A stretch of DNA of 64,000 bases from Prorocentrum cordatum (GCA_963575745.1 CAUYUJ010019276.1:85001-149000), one strand, 5' to 3'; positions 1 through 10,475 are shown, counted from the first letter of the stretch. The notes: generated from the sequence alone by a model not told the origin. Program-made: numbers and translations.

Positions 1-714
1 GTTGCTGGTAGTGATGGCGACGGTATTGGTGCGATGCTGCATGCCCAGCTACTAGTGGAGGTCATCGTGATGATACCGGCGTTAGCTGTTGACTAGGTGG
101 TGTTCGCGGTGATGTCCCAGGGGCTGGTTGCGATACATATATGGTGGTGCCAGGTGGGAGTGACGATGGTGCAACTGAGGATGACGATGACGATGTTGAT
201 GCCACTGCACATGATGGTGTTGTGGTGTTGGTGGCCAGGAGGTAGTGGCATCATCGTGATAGTCATAGTGGTGGTAGTGATTGCCACCATCTTGATAATA
301 GTTCGATGGAGATGATGCCTGTGAAGATGTGGTGCCCAAGATGGCGGTGATGTTGATGATGACAGAGACGACTATGATCTTGGTGGGTGGGACTGCTGGT
401 GCTAGTGGCGATGACGATGACGATGGCGACGGTGATGGTGACGCTGGAAGTCTAGGTGATGCTGTCGATCGCGATCATGGTGGTGGTCTTGGTGCTGCTG
501 GGGATTCTGGTTATCGTGTTGATGGTCCTCGCGGTGGTGATGGTGGCGATGATGACATCAGTGGCACTGCAAGGTGAGCGCCAGGGGAGGCTAGCTATAT
601 GATGGCCCTAAGCGCCTACACCCATCCTCCCTCGCTCTCTCTCTTACCCCCTCGCTCTCGATCTCATCTTCTGATCTGGGGATCACGCGTGACTCTTCCT
701 GGCGCTGGTGTGTC

Positions 715-749
<35 letters not shown>

Positions 750-1080
750 GCAGGAGACAGGGAGAGCGGGAGAACGGGAGGGCAGTGCAGTCTGTGGTAG
801 CCCGGGCCCAGATTCCACCGCAGTCATCATCATCATCATCATCATCATCAGCACCAGTATCGTCACCATCTTCACCGTCGTCATCATCAGCGTCATCGTC
901 ATCGCCATCGTCACCGTCATCATCATCGTCATTCTCATCGCCACGATCGCCATCGTCACCATCATCATCCCCATGGCATCGGGACAATTGTAATCGTCAT
1001 CATCGCCACCATCACCATCGGCACCATCATCATCATCATCAACACAGGCGTCATCATCATCATAAGCATAGGACAGCAGC
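1..1080. repeat. Degenerate triplet and dinucleotide repeat region
   Basis: Positions 1-575 are a cryptic mixture of GAT, GGT and GAC triplets. Positions 716-750 hold a CT tract, and 826-1080 a run of CAT/CATCGT triplets. Open frames exist on both strands but encode only H, S, M or D runs that change identity with the frame, so no gene is called. Confidence 0.8.
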
Positions 1081-1189
1081 GTAAGTAGAAGGCTAAACTA
1101 GGATTTAAAGAGAAGGATGGAAGTGGGGATGAGGCAAGGAGAGGATGGGAAGGATGATGAGGAGTATTACAGTCAATGAAAACTTACTA

Positions 1190-1760
1190 TACCATTCCCT
1201 CCTCCTTCTGCTGATGGTCCTCCTCCTCCTCATCCTCGCCCCACCTCCTGCTCCTCCTCCTCACCCCTGCTGCTGCTCCTCCTCCTCCTGATTCCTATTC
1301 CGCCCCCTCCTATTCCGCCCCCTCCTCATCCGCCTCCTCCTCCTCCTCATCCTCCTCCTCCTGCACCTCCTCCTCTACCAACTCCTCCTCCTCCTCTTCC
1401 TCATTATCCTCCGACTCCTTCGTTTCATATGCCTCCAACTTCCTCCTGCGCCTCCTCCTCTCCAGATCATCAGACTCCTGCTTCTCATCATTCTCATCCG
1501 CCTCCTCTGCTTCATCGTCCTCGTCTTCGTCCTCCTCCTCATCCTCCTCTTCCTGCTCCTCCTGCTTCTCCTCATCCTCATCTCCTCATCCTGCTCCTCC
1601 TCCTCCTCCTCCTCCTCTCATCCTCATCCTCCTCCTCTACCTCTTCCTCCTTGCCCTTCCTCCTACATCTCCTCCTCCTCCTACCTCCATCCTCTCCGCC
1701 TCCTCATCCTCCTCCTCCTCCATCTCCACCTCCTCCTCCGCATCACTTCGGGCCCTGAGC
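1190..1760. repeat. CTC/TCC pyrimidine tract
   Basis: Almost pure pyrimidine sequence on the plus strand built from TCC and CTC triplets with occasional CAT. It ends just before the GGGAGAGC minisatellite. The open frames are proline, serine and leucine runs and are not credible genes. Confidence 0.8.
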
Positions 1761-1772
1761 GGCAGAACAGGA

Positions 1773-3870
1773 GAATGAGAGAGTCAAGGAGCGGGAGAGC
1801 GGGAGAACGGGAGATCGGGACAGCGGGAGAGTGGGAGAGCGGGAGAGCGGGAGAGCGGGAGAGCGGGAGGGCGGGAGAGCGGGAGAGCGGGAGAGGCGGG
1901 AGAGCGGGAGAGCGGGAGAGCGGGAGAGCGAGAGAGAGCGGGAGAGCGGGAGGGCGGGAGAGCGGGAGAGCGGGAGAGCGGGAGAGCGGGAGAGCGGGAG
2001 AGCGGGAGAGCGGGAGAGCGGGAGGGCGGGAGAGCGGGAGAGCGGGAGAGCGGGAGAGCGGAGGTCGGGAGAGCGGGAGAGCGGGAGAGCGGGAGAGCGG
2101 AAGAGCGGGGGAGCGGGAGAGCGTGAGAGCGGGAGGGCAATTGAGCGGGAGAGCGGGAGAGCGGGGTCCGTCACCCGTCACCCGCACCCGGGCACGGGTG
2201 GCCGTTTTCTCGCTCTCCCGCTCTCCCGCTCTCCCGCCCTCCCGCTCGCCCGCTCTCCCGTTCTCCCGCTCTCCCGCTCTCCCGCTCTCCCGCTCTTCCG
2301 CTCTCCCGCTCTCCCGCTCCCCCGCTCTCCCGCTCTCCCGCTCTCCCGCTCTCCCGCTCTCCCGCTCTCCCGCTCTCCCGCTCTCCCGCTCTCCCGCTTT
2401 CCCGCTCTCCCGCTCTCTCGCTGCCCCGCTCTCCCGCTCTCCCGCCGCCCATCGGCGACCGGGAAGGGTTTCCTCGTCCAATCGGCGACTGGAGAAGTTA
2501 GCAGGAGATCGGGAGAGCGGGAGAGCGGGGCAGCGGGAGAGCGGGAGAGCGGGAGAGCGGGAGAGCGGGAGAGCGGGAGAGCGGGAGAGCGGGAGAGGGT
2601 GAGAGCGGGGAGAGCGGTGGTGAGCGGAGAGTGTTGGAGGCGGGAGAGCGGGAGAGCGGGAGAGCGGGGGAGCGGGAGAGCGGGAGAGCGAGAGAGCGGA
2701 GCATGCGGGATTTGCTTCATAGCAAGGCGGCCGCGGCCCCATGAAGAGAATCCCGCATACTCCCCAGGAGCATGCGGGATTTGCTTCATAGGGGAGAGGC
2801 CGCGGCCCCATGAAGCGAATCCCGCATGCTCGGGAGGAGCATGCGGGATTTGCTTCATAGCTCTCCCGCTCTCCCGCTCTCCCGCTCTCCCGCTCTCCCG
2901 CTCTCCCACTCTCCCGCTCTCCCGCTCTCCCGCTCTCCCGCTCTCCCGCTCTCCCGCTCTCCCGCTCTCTCGCTCTCCCGCTCTCCCGCTCTCCAGCTCC
3001 TCAACCCTCCCGCCTTCATGCTCCCTCGATTGTCTCCGAAAGCAAAGCTGCGTGCAATTACATCCGAAAGATTAACAGACGAACGAGATGCCGCAAAGAG
3101 GCGTGAGAGCGGGAGAGCGGGAGAGCGGGAAAGCGGGAGGGCGGGAGAGCGGGAGAGCGGGAGAGCGGGAGAGCGGGAGCGCAGGGCGGGAGAGCGGAGT
3201 AACAGCGGGAGAGCGGGAGAGCGGGAAGAGCGGGAGAAGCGGCGAGAGCGGGAGAGGGGGAGGCGGGAGAGCGGAGAGAGGGAGAGCGGAGAGCGCGGGA
3301 GACGGGGGAGAGCGGAGAGCGGGAGGGCGGGAGAGCGGGAGGGCGGGAGACCGGGAGAGCGGGAGAGCGGGAGGGCGGGAGAGCGGGAGAGCGGGAGAGC
3401 GAGAACGCGCCAACTGGGCTTCCTGGGTGGCACGGGTGGCCCGAGAGGCCCCGGGACGGAATGGCCCGGGCCTGGATGGCCACTCTCCCGCTCTCCCGCT
3501 CTCCCGCCCTCCCGCTCTCCCGCTCTCCCGCTCTCCCGCTCTCCCGCTCTCCCGCTCTCCCGCTCTCCCGCTCTCCCGCTCTCCCGCTCTCCCGCCTTCC
3601 CACTCCTCCCGAATTTCCACTTCTCCCGCCATCTCGCTCTCCCGCTCAGCCCGCTCCCCGCTCTCCCGCTCACCGCTCCGACGCTCCCGCTCTCCCGCTC
3701 TCCCGCTCTCCCGCTCTCCCGCTCTCCCGCTCTCCCGGCTTCCCGCCCTCCCGCTCTCCGCCCTCCCCAGCTCTCCCGCTCTCCGCTCTTCCGCTCTCCC
3801 GCTCTCCCGCTCTCCCGCTCTCCCGCTCTCCCGCTCTCCCGCTCTCCCGCCCTCCCTCCGTCCCGCTCCC
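1773..3870. repeat. 8-bp minisatellite GGGAGAGC with strand switches
   Basis: An 8-bp unit, GGGAGAGC or its complement GCTCTCCC, runs for about 2.1 kb. Orientation changes repeatedly: plus at about 1780-2165, minus at 2205-2445, plus at 2500-2700, minus at 2860-3000, plus at 3100-3410 and minus at 3480-3870, with short unique spacers. Three units make 24 bp, so every frame reads an 8-residue repeat such as SRSPALPL or GERESGRA without stops. The long open frames are therefore a consequence of the repeat. Opposed blocks could fold into long hairpins. Confidence 0.9.
2698..2861. repeat. Palindromic 64-bp hairpin units (two and a half copies)
   Basis: Each unit starts GAGCATGCGGGATTTGCTTC and ends with its near-exact reverse complement, GAAGCGAATCCCGCATGCTC. 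The centre is GC-rich and contains GGCCGCGGCC. Full copies lie at about 2698-2761 and 2769-2832, and a half copy at 2838-2861 runs directly into the 8-bp minisatellite. Function is unknown; a small foldback repeat or a structured RNA are both possible. Confidence 0.8.
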
Positions 3871-3967
3871 CCGAGTGCCCCCGAGAGTGGAAGTCAAGGC
3901 TCAACCCCGAGGGCTTCCGAGTGGAAGTTAAGGCCGCAAAGAGGCTTAGGTAGATCATAGGAGGGGG

Positions 3968-4800
3968 GGCGACCATATATATATATGTATATACACACAC
4001 CTATACGACCACCTTGCGGGTGATAAGGAGGTTTGGGGGGGGTGGCAGCAATGGGCAACAGTGGTGACTGTTGTTCTGACGATGCCTGTGGTGCGCAGTC
4101 TAGTGAGTAGTGTGACTGTGATCGTGAGCGTGATGTGATGTGGCGATATTGACGAAGCGCGCTCGACATCTCGATTTGCATGTCGATTCGCATGTCGACA
4201 TCTCGATGTGCATGTCGATTTGCTTTTCGATCTGCATCTCGATTTTCATGTCGACTTGCATTGGAAAGCTCGCCCCAGGCGCCGATTTGTTAAGATACGC
4301 AACCCACGGCGCCTTACGATTTGGATTTGGATGTGCATGTCGATTTGCATTTCGATGTGCTTTTCGGTTGCATGTCGGTTTGCATGTAGACTTGCATTGG
4401 ATAGCTCGCCGCAGTCATGGCGGGACACCAGCGGGACACTAGCGGGACACCGCGGGGCACCGTTTGCCAGGTGGAGCATCATTTGGTCCGGCCGCGGCCC
4501 AGCCACATGAGGATTTCGGGACCACCGGGACACCGGCGGGACACCGCGGGCCACCGGCCGGCCGCCGGAGGAGAAACATTTGGTCTGGCCGCGGCCCGGC
4601 CACAGGAGGATTTCGGGACACCAGCGGGACACTGGCGGGACATTGCGGGCCACCGGCCGCCGGAGGAGAAACATTTGGTCCAGTCGCGGCCCAGCCACAG
4701 GAGGATTTTCTTTCGCCCGCCCACGCAGCTTCGCCTCACCCGCACGCACGCACGGCACGCACGACACGAACCTTAAACCGAAATCGATTTCCTGGCCCTG
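3968..4800 (+). repeat. Dispersed repeat copy A (pairs with 62,092-63,182)
   Basis: Starts near an ATATAC tract and CTATACGACC, then GCGGGTGATAAGGAGG. A block of 12-bp-like units follows (GATTTGCATGTC variants), then a GCGGGACACCA minisatellite, then about three ~90-bp units carrying GCCGCGGCCCAGCCACA and AGGAGGATTTCGGGACACC. It ends at AATCGATTTCCTGG. The same order of parts recurs in the same orientation near the right end of the window, so this is a dispersed, probably mobile, family. No coding capacity was recognised. Confidence 0.75.
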
Positions 4801-5215
4801 CGACATTTGGTGCGTATACAGACCGCGGTGATGGACCACCCCCTGGGCACCCCCTCCTGTGTCGAGAAAGTGCCACCCCTGCTAGGCTCTGCGACATTGG
4901 CTCGTAATTATAGAGACCGCGGTGAGGGACCACCCCGTGTGCACCCCTTCGGGTGCCGAGAAAGTGCCACGCCTGCTATGCCCTGCGACATTGGCGCGCC
5001 CTGCGCACCCCCTCTGGTGTCGAGAAAGTGCCACGCCTGCCAGGCCCTGCGACATTGGCGCGTATAAAGACCGCGGTGAGGGACCCTCTGCGCGCCCCCT
5101 ACGGTGTCGAGAAAGCACACACAACGACACCGCCCCCTGCGCACCCACTACTGTGTGGAGAATATGTCACGCCTGCCACACTTTCCGACTCTGACACGCA
5201 TAGCTGCGAATCCTA
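4795..5215 (+). repeat. Minisatellite of 60-110-bp degenerate units
   Basis: Units near 4798, 4896, 4980 and 5047 share CCCTGCGACATTGGCGCGTA, GACCGCGGTGAGGGACC and GTCGAGAAAGTGCCACGCC. Unit length varies because parts are missing. It follows the dispersed repeat directly and is absent from that repeat's other copy. Confidence 0.7.
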
Positions 5216-5236
5216 TGGCTGTACGTGTCTCCAGGT

Positions 5237-5240
5237 ATGT

Positions 5241-5271
<31 letters not shown>

Positions 5272-5420
5272 GTGGGTGTCATGTGTTGCGCGGCTTTGCG
5301 AGCCCGAAACAGATGCTTGTATGTATGATGTGTGGTGTGTATGTGTGCTGTGTATATGTGTGGTGGATGTGTGCTGTATGTGTGCTTCGTGTATGTATGC
5401 TGCGCGAGTGCAGGTGAGAA
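5237..5420. repeat. TG-rich microsatellite
   Basis: A (TG)n run at 5237-5280 is followed by degenerate TGTATGTGTGCTG sequence. From 5421 to 5700 I see only GC-rich single-copy sequence with no supported gene. Confidence 0.85.
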
Positions 5421-5703
5421 GGAGAGGGAGAAGGGGGAGGTGAGGTGTGTGAGCTTCGCGGGTGGGATGCGGCAGGGAAGAAAACCATAACCTCACGAAG
5501 CGTGCAGGGAAATAACAACTTTCGGAGGTCCGCGCATATTTAATGGGTCTGCGCTTGGCCCCACTGGCGCCGCCTCCGTCGCCGCCCTGGGCGCGCTCCG
5601 CTCGCCAGAGCGGGGCGTCTTGTGCCGATCCGCGCGGACTTCCGAAAGTGGATATCTATGATTTTAGTTGTTTCTTCCTCTGCACCTCCCTCTTGCCCCT
5701 GTT

Positions 5704-5903
5704 CGGTGGCTGGCGAGGGAGGGAAGCGAGAAGGGGCGGGCCTTCTCAGAAGGCTCGGAAGCCCCCCCAGCCTTCCGTGAAGTCTTCTCAGCCTTCCCCG
5801 AAGACGCAGAGGGCTCCTCAGGAGGCCCGAGGGCCTCTGAGGACCCCCCCCGCCCTCGGAGGAGGCCTTCTCCTTCTCATCCCCCCCCCCCCGCTCGCCG
5901 CCG
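5704..5903. mobile_element. Inverted-repeat element, family 1, copy a
   Basis: About 200 bp. The left side has GCGAGGGAGGGAAGCGAGAA and CCTTCTCAGAAGGC. The right side has GAGGCCTTCTCCTTCTCA, a C run and GCTCGCCGCCGAC, which is the inverted counterpart. The interior is rich in CTTC and GAAG blocks. Related copies lie at 8029-8176, 9094-9299 and 42,955-43,156. The size and inverted ends suggest a MITE-like element; no transposase is present. Confidence 0.55.
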
Positions 5904-6128
5904 ACTCCTGCCCCCGGGGCTGCCCCTTCTCGCCCACCTCTGCACACCTCGCAGGCGCAGCGGGGGCGGGCCGCCCCCCCCCCGGCCGTCTGTGCCCCCG
6001 CGGGCGCGCGCCGGGGCGCGCGCGGACCCGAGGCGAGCACGCCCGCGTGCGGCTCGGGCCTCCCAGGCGAAGGGCGCGTGCCCCTACGGTTGCGGGGCCC
6101 GCGCCTGCCGAGGGGCCATGGCCGCGCG

Positions 6129-7050
6129 ATGCGGCACGCCGAGGAGGGCCTCGAGGAGATAGCGGTCGGCAGCGCTCCGAGCTCCCAGCCCGCCGGGCAG
6201 GACGGCGACTCGGGGCGCCCGCTGCCTCGGCCCGCTGCCAGCGGGCCCGAGAGGGTGCTCCGGCCAGAGCAGGTCCTCCCCGGCGGCGTCAGGTATGCGG
6301 GCGAGTGGCTGGGAGATCACCTGGACGGGGAGGGCACCCAGACCTTTCCGGACGGCGGCAGGTCTCAGGAGGGAAAAGGCAGGCACAGGCACAACCACGT
6401 TGGGGTTTCCACGAGCGTGTGGGGTAGTATGGGGAATGGAGTGGAAGAGGGAATCCTAAGGAAATCTGGAAAAAATAGGGAATCTTGGAACGTGTGTCTA
6501 TTGAGAAGGCTTTACAGCCAGTGCCGCCGACCCTGAAGGGGGACGACGACAACGACGGCGGCGGCGGCGACGACGACGACAACGCTGACGTTCTGGAGCC
6601 CTTCTTGGGGCTCTCTTGGAGCCTCTTGGAGGACTTCTTGGGAACCTCCGTGGTCACTTGGAGCCGCCTCGGAGCGGATCTGAGGCCTGTTGGATGCACG
6701 TGGGAAAATACGCAGCACCCCGCAACAGCAAATGAGAGTGAGGAGGGTGCCTCCGGAGGGGGTGTCTGGGAGGAAGAGGGGTGGTGGTGGTGGTCCCCTC
6801 GTCCACGGGGAGGCGGGGGAGTGCTTCTGAGTTCCCACTGTCCACAGTGGGGACCACCCCTTGTCCCCTTTGTCCACAGGGGGCCTCCCCCGGGGGGAAG
6901 GTCACGACTCCCCAAGACAGCCCCGGGACCCCCCCCCGCTACCCCCCCCCCCCAGCGGGGAAGGGATCAAAGGGACAGGGCGATATTGTTCGATTTCCGT
7001 TTGGCTGAATCGCTTGAGGAGGAGGGCCCAGAGGAAGGGGGGAGCGGCGA

Positions 7051-7082
<32 letters not shown>

Positions 7083-7830
7083 AGGACGACGACGACGACG
7101 ACGACGACGACGGAAAAGCGTCTCACACACAGGAAAGGGTCGGCGAATTTATTTGTATCTTCCTGGGCCCCATTTGAGGTACGAGGGCCGCTTCTGCAGG
7201 AGCCTGGCGGAGGGGCACGGGAGCTATGTGAGCAGCAAGGGCGATATCTATGAGGGTCAATGGGTCGCCGGCATGGCACACGGGAGTGGTAAGTTTGCTG
7301 GTCGTGCGGGGCCGACTTATTTGGGCGAGTGGCTCCACGACAAGCAGCACGGCCATGGCCACGAGAGCTGGCCCGATGGCGACTGCTACGAGGGGGAGTT
7401 CAAGGAGGGGGAGAAGAGCGGCTCTGGAAGGTTCGTCTGGGACAACGGCTCCATGTACGAGGGACAGTTCAGTGAGAATTCGATGCACGGGGAGGGCGTG
7501 TACCTGTGGAGCGACGGGCGCAAGTACAGGGGCCAGTGGAGCAACAGGAGCTGCCACGGCCGCGGCGTGTTCACCTACACCGACGGGTGCAGTTACGCTG
7601 GCGAGTACGAGCACGGCCAGAAGAGCGGCGAGGGCACCTTCACGTGGGCCGACGGGCGCGAGTACAGCGGCTGCTGGCGCAAGGGGCAGCTCCACGGCCT
7701 TGGCACGTACACCATGGCGAACGGCGAGAGGAAGCGTGGTGACCCAGGGGGCCCGCAAAAGAAGCGGTTCGGCCGGGTGCCTCCCCGTCCTCGTTTTCTC
7801 TTTCGCGCCTGCGAGCGTTGGCAGTGCTAG
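6129..7830 (+). CDS. MORN-repeat protein (exons 6129-6361 and 7179-7830)
   Basis: Encodes nine MORN repeats of about 23 residues (YEGxWxxGxxHGxGxxxxxDG pattern). One is in exon 1 (YAGEWLGDHLDGEGTQTF) and eight are in exon 2, including YEGEFKEGEKSGSGRF and YAGEYEHGQKSGEGTF. MORN proteins commonly bind membrane lipids or act as scaffolds in cilia and the cell cortex; the role here is not determined. The splice was chosen because exon 1 ends GACGGCGGCAG and exon 2 begins GTACGAGGG: joining 6361 to 7179 in phase 2 gives DGGRYEGRF, a perfect MORN boundary. The intron has GT and AG borders. ATG 6129 is the first in-frame start. The tail after TYTMANGER has no MORN pattern, so exon 2 may really end near 7735 with more exons beyond. 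The MORN region is well supported; both termini are uncertain. Confidence 0.8.
6362..7178 (+). other. Intron of the MORN gene, filled by a composite dispersed repeat
   Basis: An 817-base GT-AG intron. Its interior matches dispersed repeats elsewhere in the window: GAGAAGGC...GCCAGTGCCGCCGACCCTGAAG (6503-6538; also 43,990-44,027 and, diverged, 9908-9945), a triplet tract, CTTGGGGCC-like units, GGGGAAGGGATCAAAGGGA (6957; also near 41,900), and GAGGAGGGCCCAG followed by GGAGCGGCGACGG (near 7020; also near 47,755). A second GAC tract lies at 7060-7110. Confidence 0.6.
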
Positions 7831-8028
7831 CGCTCGGGCATCGGGGCGCTGCCCTGCGCCCCCAGCCTGGCTCCCCTCCCCCGTCCGCCTGCCCTGCCCC
7901 ACATCGCCGCCAGGCCGCGCACCGCCCCCACCCGGCCTGCACTGCCTCTCCCTCCCAGCCGTCTCCCCTGCTCCCCCCCGTCACAGTCCCCCCCCCCTTC
8001 CCCCCCCCCCTCGCTGCTCCCTCTCCTC

Positions 8029-8176
8029 GGCGGCGAGCCTGGGGGGAAGTGGGAGGGGGCGGGCCTTCTCAGAAGGCTCGGACGTCCCTGGGCCTGCTGA
8101 GAAGTTTCCCGAGCCTTCCCCGACGAAGCAGAAAACTCTTCAGAAGGCCAGAGGCCTTCCGAGAAGCCCCGCCGCC
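8029..8176. mobile_element. Inverted-repeat element, family 1, copy b (right end degraded)
   Basis: Begins CGGCGGCGAGCCTGGGGGGA, then GGGCGGGCCTTCTCAGAAGG. The interior has CTTCCCCGA and CTTCAGAAGGCC blocks like its relatives, but the expected right inverted end is not recognisable. Positions 7831-8028 and 8177-8640 hold GC-rich sequence with no supported gene. Confidence 0.45.
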
Positions 8177-8642
8177 TTTGGAGAACCAGGAGGGGGAACA
8201 AAAAAGCACACAGACAAATGATCGTCGATTCCCAGGAAAATATGGGAAAGTACAGGAAGTGCAGGGGAAGAGTGTGACAATCCAGAACATGTGGAGAACA
8301 CGGGGTACCCTGGGATTATAGTCTCCATCTGGGCCCCTTTCGAGAAGGCCGGCTCCTTTGCACTTCCCCCCCCTGGGGGCGCCGCCGCTCTCCCCTCCGC
8401 CCTCCTCCTCTCCCCCGCCCCTCGGGCCGGACGGAAGGGGGGAAAGGAAACGGGGTGGGTGGGTGCGGGGTACGGGAGTTGCTGCATGCGGCTGGTTTCG
8501 GCCCCGCGGCCGGGTTTTTTCGGAAGAACCTGGCCAACACCTCAGGTGGGCTTTTTGGAGGAACCTTCCTCAAACCTTCCAGACGCCTTCCTGAGGAGTT
8601 TTTTTGGGGGAAGAGCCTTCCTAAAACCTTCCAGAAGCCTTC

Positions 8643-8735
8643 CTCGCTGCATAGGCGCCTCGCTGCACAGGCGCCTCGCTGCACAGGCGCCTCGCTGAAG
8701 GGTCTTCTGGAAGGACCCTCGCTGCTCAGGCGCCT
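8643..8735 (+). repeat. 16-bp tandem repeat CTCGCTGCACAGGCGC
   Basis: Units start at 8643, 8659 and 8675, with a partial unit at 8691 and a detached unit at 8718. The first has ATAGG in place of ACAGG. Confidence 0.85.
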
Positions 8736-8859
8736 CCCGGCGCCGGGAAGACCAGCCACGCGAGCCGCTCCTCTGCCCTGCCCTCGGCTGCCCTGCCCCC
8801 TCGTTCCCCCCCCGTGGTGCCTCCCTGCGCGGCGGGCAGGCTCCTCCCCCCTGGCCTCC

Positions 8860-9002
8860 GAGTCGGGCACGTCCCTCCACAGGGGCAGCACACATAGTCC
8901 AGGGACGATTTTTCGGCCCTTTTTGATGATTTTTCGGTGTATTCTCGGGGGGTCTGTGTTTTTTTCACCCGGATCCGCCTGCAGGAGGACATGCCCGACC
9001 TC
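8860..9002. mobile_element. Inverted-repeat element, family 3, copy a
   Basis: A 143-bp stretch with ends GAGTCGGGCACGTCCCTCCA and GCAGGAGGACATGCCCGACC, which are inverted repeats with a few mismatches. The middle is T-rich (GATTTTTCGG, TGTTTTTTTCACCC). The copy at 56,753-56,898 has matching ends and size. MITE-like; no target duplication is obvious. Confidence 0.6.
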
Positions 9003-9093
9003 GCCTTGGCCTCCCGACGCCCCGACGCGGGCTGCCCGCGCGTGGGGCCCGCTGCTCCTGCCCCCTCCCCCTTCCCGTGTGCCTTCCGAGGCT

Positions 9094-9299
9094 CGGCGGC
9101 GAGCCAGGGGGGGCGGAAGCGAGAAGGAGACGGTCTCCTCGGAAGGCGGCGGGACTCTTCAGAAGCCCCTCGCGCCTTCTGGGAGGTCTCTTCCTGCGTC
9201 TTCGGTGGAGGCGCGGGACACTTCTCGGAAGGCCAGGGGACCTCCGAGCCCTCTGAGAAGGCCTTCTCCTTCTCACTTCCCCCCTCGCTCGCCGCCGAC
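9094..9299. mobile_element. Inverted-repeat element, family 1, copy c
   Basis: Left end CGGCGGCGAGCCAGGGGGGG then CGGAAGCGAGAAGGAGA; right end GGCCTTCTCCTTCTCACTTC then CCCCCTCGCTCGCCGCCG. These pair as inverted repeats over roughly 40 bp. This is one of the two clearest copies of the family. Confidence 0.65.
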
Positions 9300-9319
9300 G
9301 TGTGCTTTTCGAGGCGTCA

Positions 9320-9530
9320 GGGCCCACTTCGATTCGATCCGATTCGCTCCGATGCCGCTCACGACCGGCCCGATCCGCTTCGATTCCGCTGCTCCGACGG
9401 CTCGACGCGTCCTGGTGCTTGCATGGCGCTGCTGTGCATCCTGGCGCAGCCGACCCGATTCGATCTCGGCTCCGTGCCGATGCAGCCGGGTCCGAGGCAC
9501 ATGTCGGTTCGACCCGGTTTTCCGACTCGA
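9320..9530. repeat. Degenerate GATTC/GATCC repeat
   Basis: Repeated CGATTCGATCCGATTC-like motifs with interruptions. A similar block lies at 55,840-55,925. No gene is supported. Confidence 0.5.
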
Positions 9531-9584
9531 TGCTGACCCATTCTGGGCGTGGGCCTCCAGAGTCCTCGACCGCATTTCCCCAGG

Positions 9585-9759
9585 TCTAGGCCTCCAGATG
9601 GGGTCGGAGTAGATGGCCGCATCGGCGATGCATCGGCGATGCGGTTCGATGTGGAGCCCGATATTCTCCGTGCCGACGTCGCCGATGCATCGCCGATACA
9701 TCGGCGATGCGGTGCAATCCTCCGACCCCATCTACTCGGAACCCATCTGGGAGGCCTCT
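9585..9759. mobile_element. Inverted-repeat element, family 2, copy a
   Basis: Starts TCTAGGCCTCCAGATGGGG and ends CCCATCTGGGAGGCCTCT, an inverted pair continuing inward through GAGTAGATGG and CCATCTACTCGG. The centre holds TCGGCGATGCATCG repeats. The flanking CCAGG/CCTGG bases extend the inverted pair. A related copy lies at 59,568-59,756. The left flank CAG before GTCTAG also resembles a splice border. Confidence 0.6.
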
Positions 9760-9907
9760 ACCTGGGAGGACGAAGGAGGTGGATCCGTATACTTGGTGTG
9801 GCGAAGAGGGGGGGGGAGGATTAGGGATGTGCGGATGTCGTGGCCGTGGCCTTTTTAAGCTTCCCGGATTTCATGGCCCACTCTTTTTCTGTTTCTACTT
9901 CTGCTTA

Positions 9908-10278
9908 TTGTGAAGTCCTGACGGCCGGTGCCGTCGACCCTGAAAGACATCGACGACGACCAGGAGGGGGAGGAGGAGAAGGATGATGAGGAGGAGGAGG
10001 CGGAGATAAGGAGGAGGAGGAGGAAGAGGAGGAGGAGGAGGAGGAGGAGGAGGAGGAGGAGAAGGATGAGGAAAAGGACTCCCCCCTGGGCCCCCCCCCC
10101 TGGGGAGGAGGACCGGAGGAGGACTGGCGTGAGAGAGGGGAGGGCAGGGGGAGGACCCCCAGGGACGGATGCGTATCTGACTCTCCTCGCCCCCCTGGGA
10201 CTCCTCCCCACCTGGGGAGGAGGACCCGAGGAGGACCAGCGCGCCGTAAACAATACGAGCAGGAAGAATACGAAGAAC

Positions 10279-10371
<93 letters not shown>

Positions 10372-10372
10372 C

Positions 10373-10408
<36 letters not shown>

Positions 10409-10475
10409 TTGAGAAGTTCGTTTGCGTAGGAACAGATCAGATACAGTTTTTCTGAGCAACACTTTTCAAACACTT
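9908..10475. repeat. Composite of dispersed flanks with GAG and AGT triplet tracts
   Basis: A diverged head, GCCGGTGCCGTCGACCCTGA, is followed by a GAG/GGA tract (9960-10,075), single-copy-like sequence, an (AGT)n tract of about 130 bp (10,278-10,408) and a flank, ATTGAGAAGTTCGTTTGCGT, that is the inverted counterpart of 40,775-40,838. From 10,476 to 10,942 I see AT-richer intergenic sequence with degenerate TTATGAGGAATG motifs and no gene. Confidence 0.7.

Noticed and set aside
1681-4000. Open frames of up to 414 residues reading SRSPALPL or GERESGRA repeats
   Set aside because: They are stop-free readings of an 8-bp minisatellite in all frames on both strands; no other protein feature is present.
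5540-6040. Long frames on both strands before the MORN gene
   Set aside because: The region is an inverted-repeat element and GC-rich sequence; no domain or splice pattern supports a protein.
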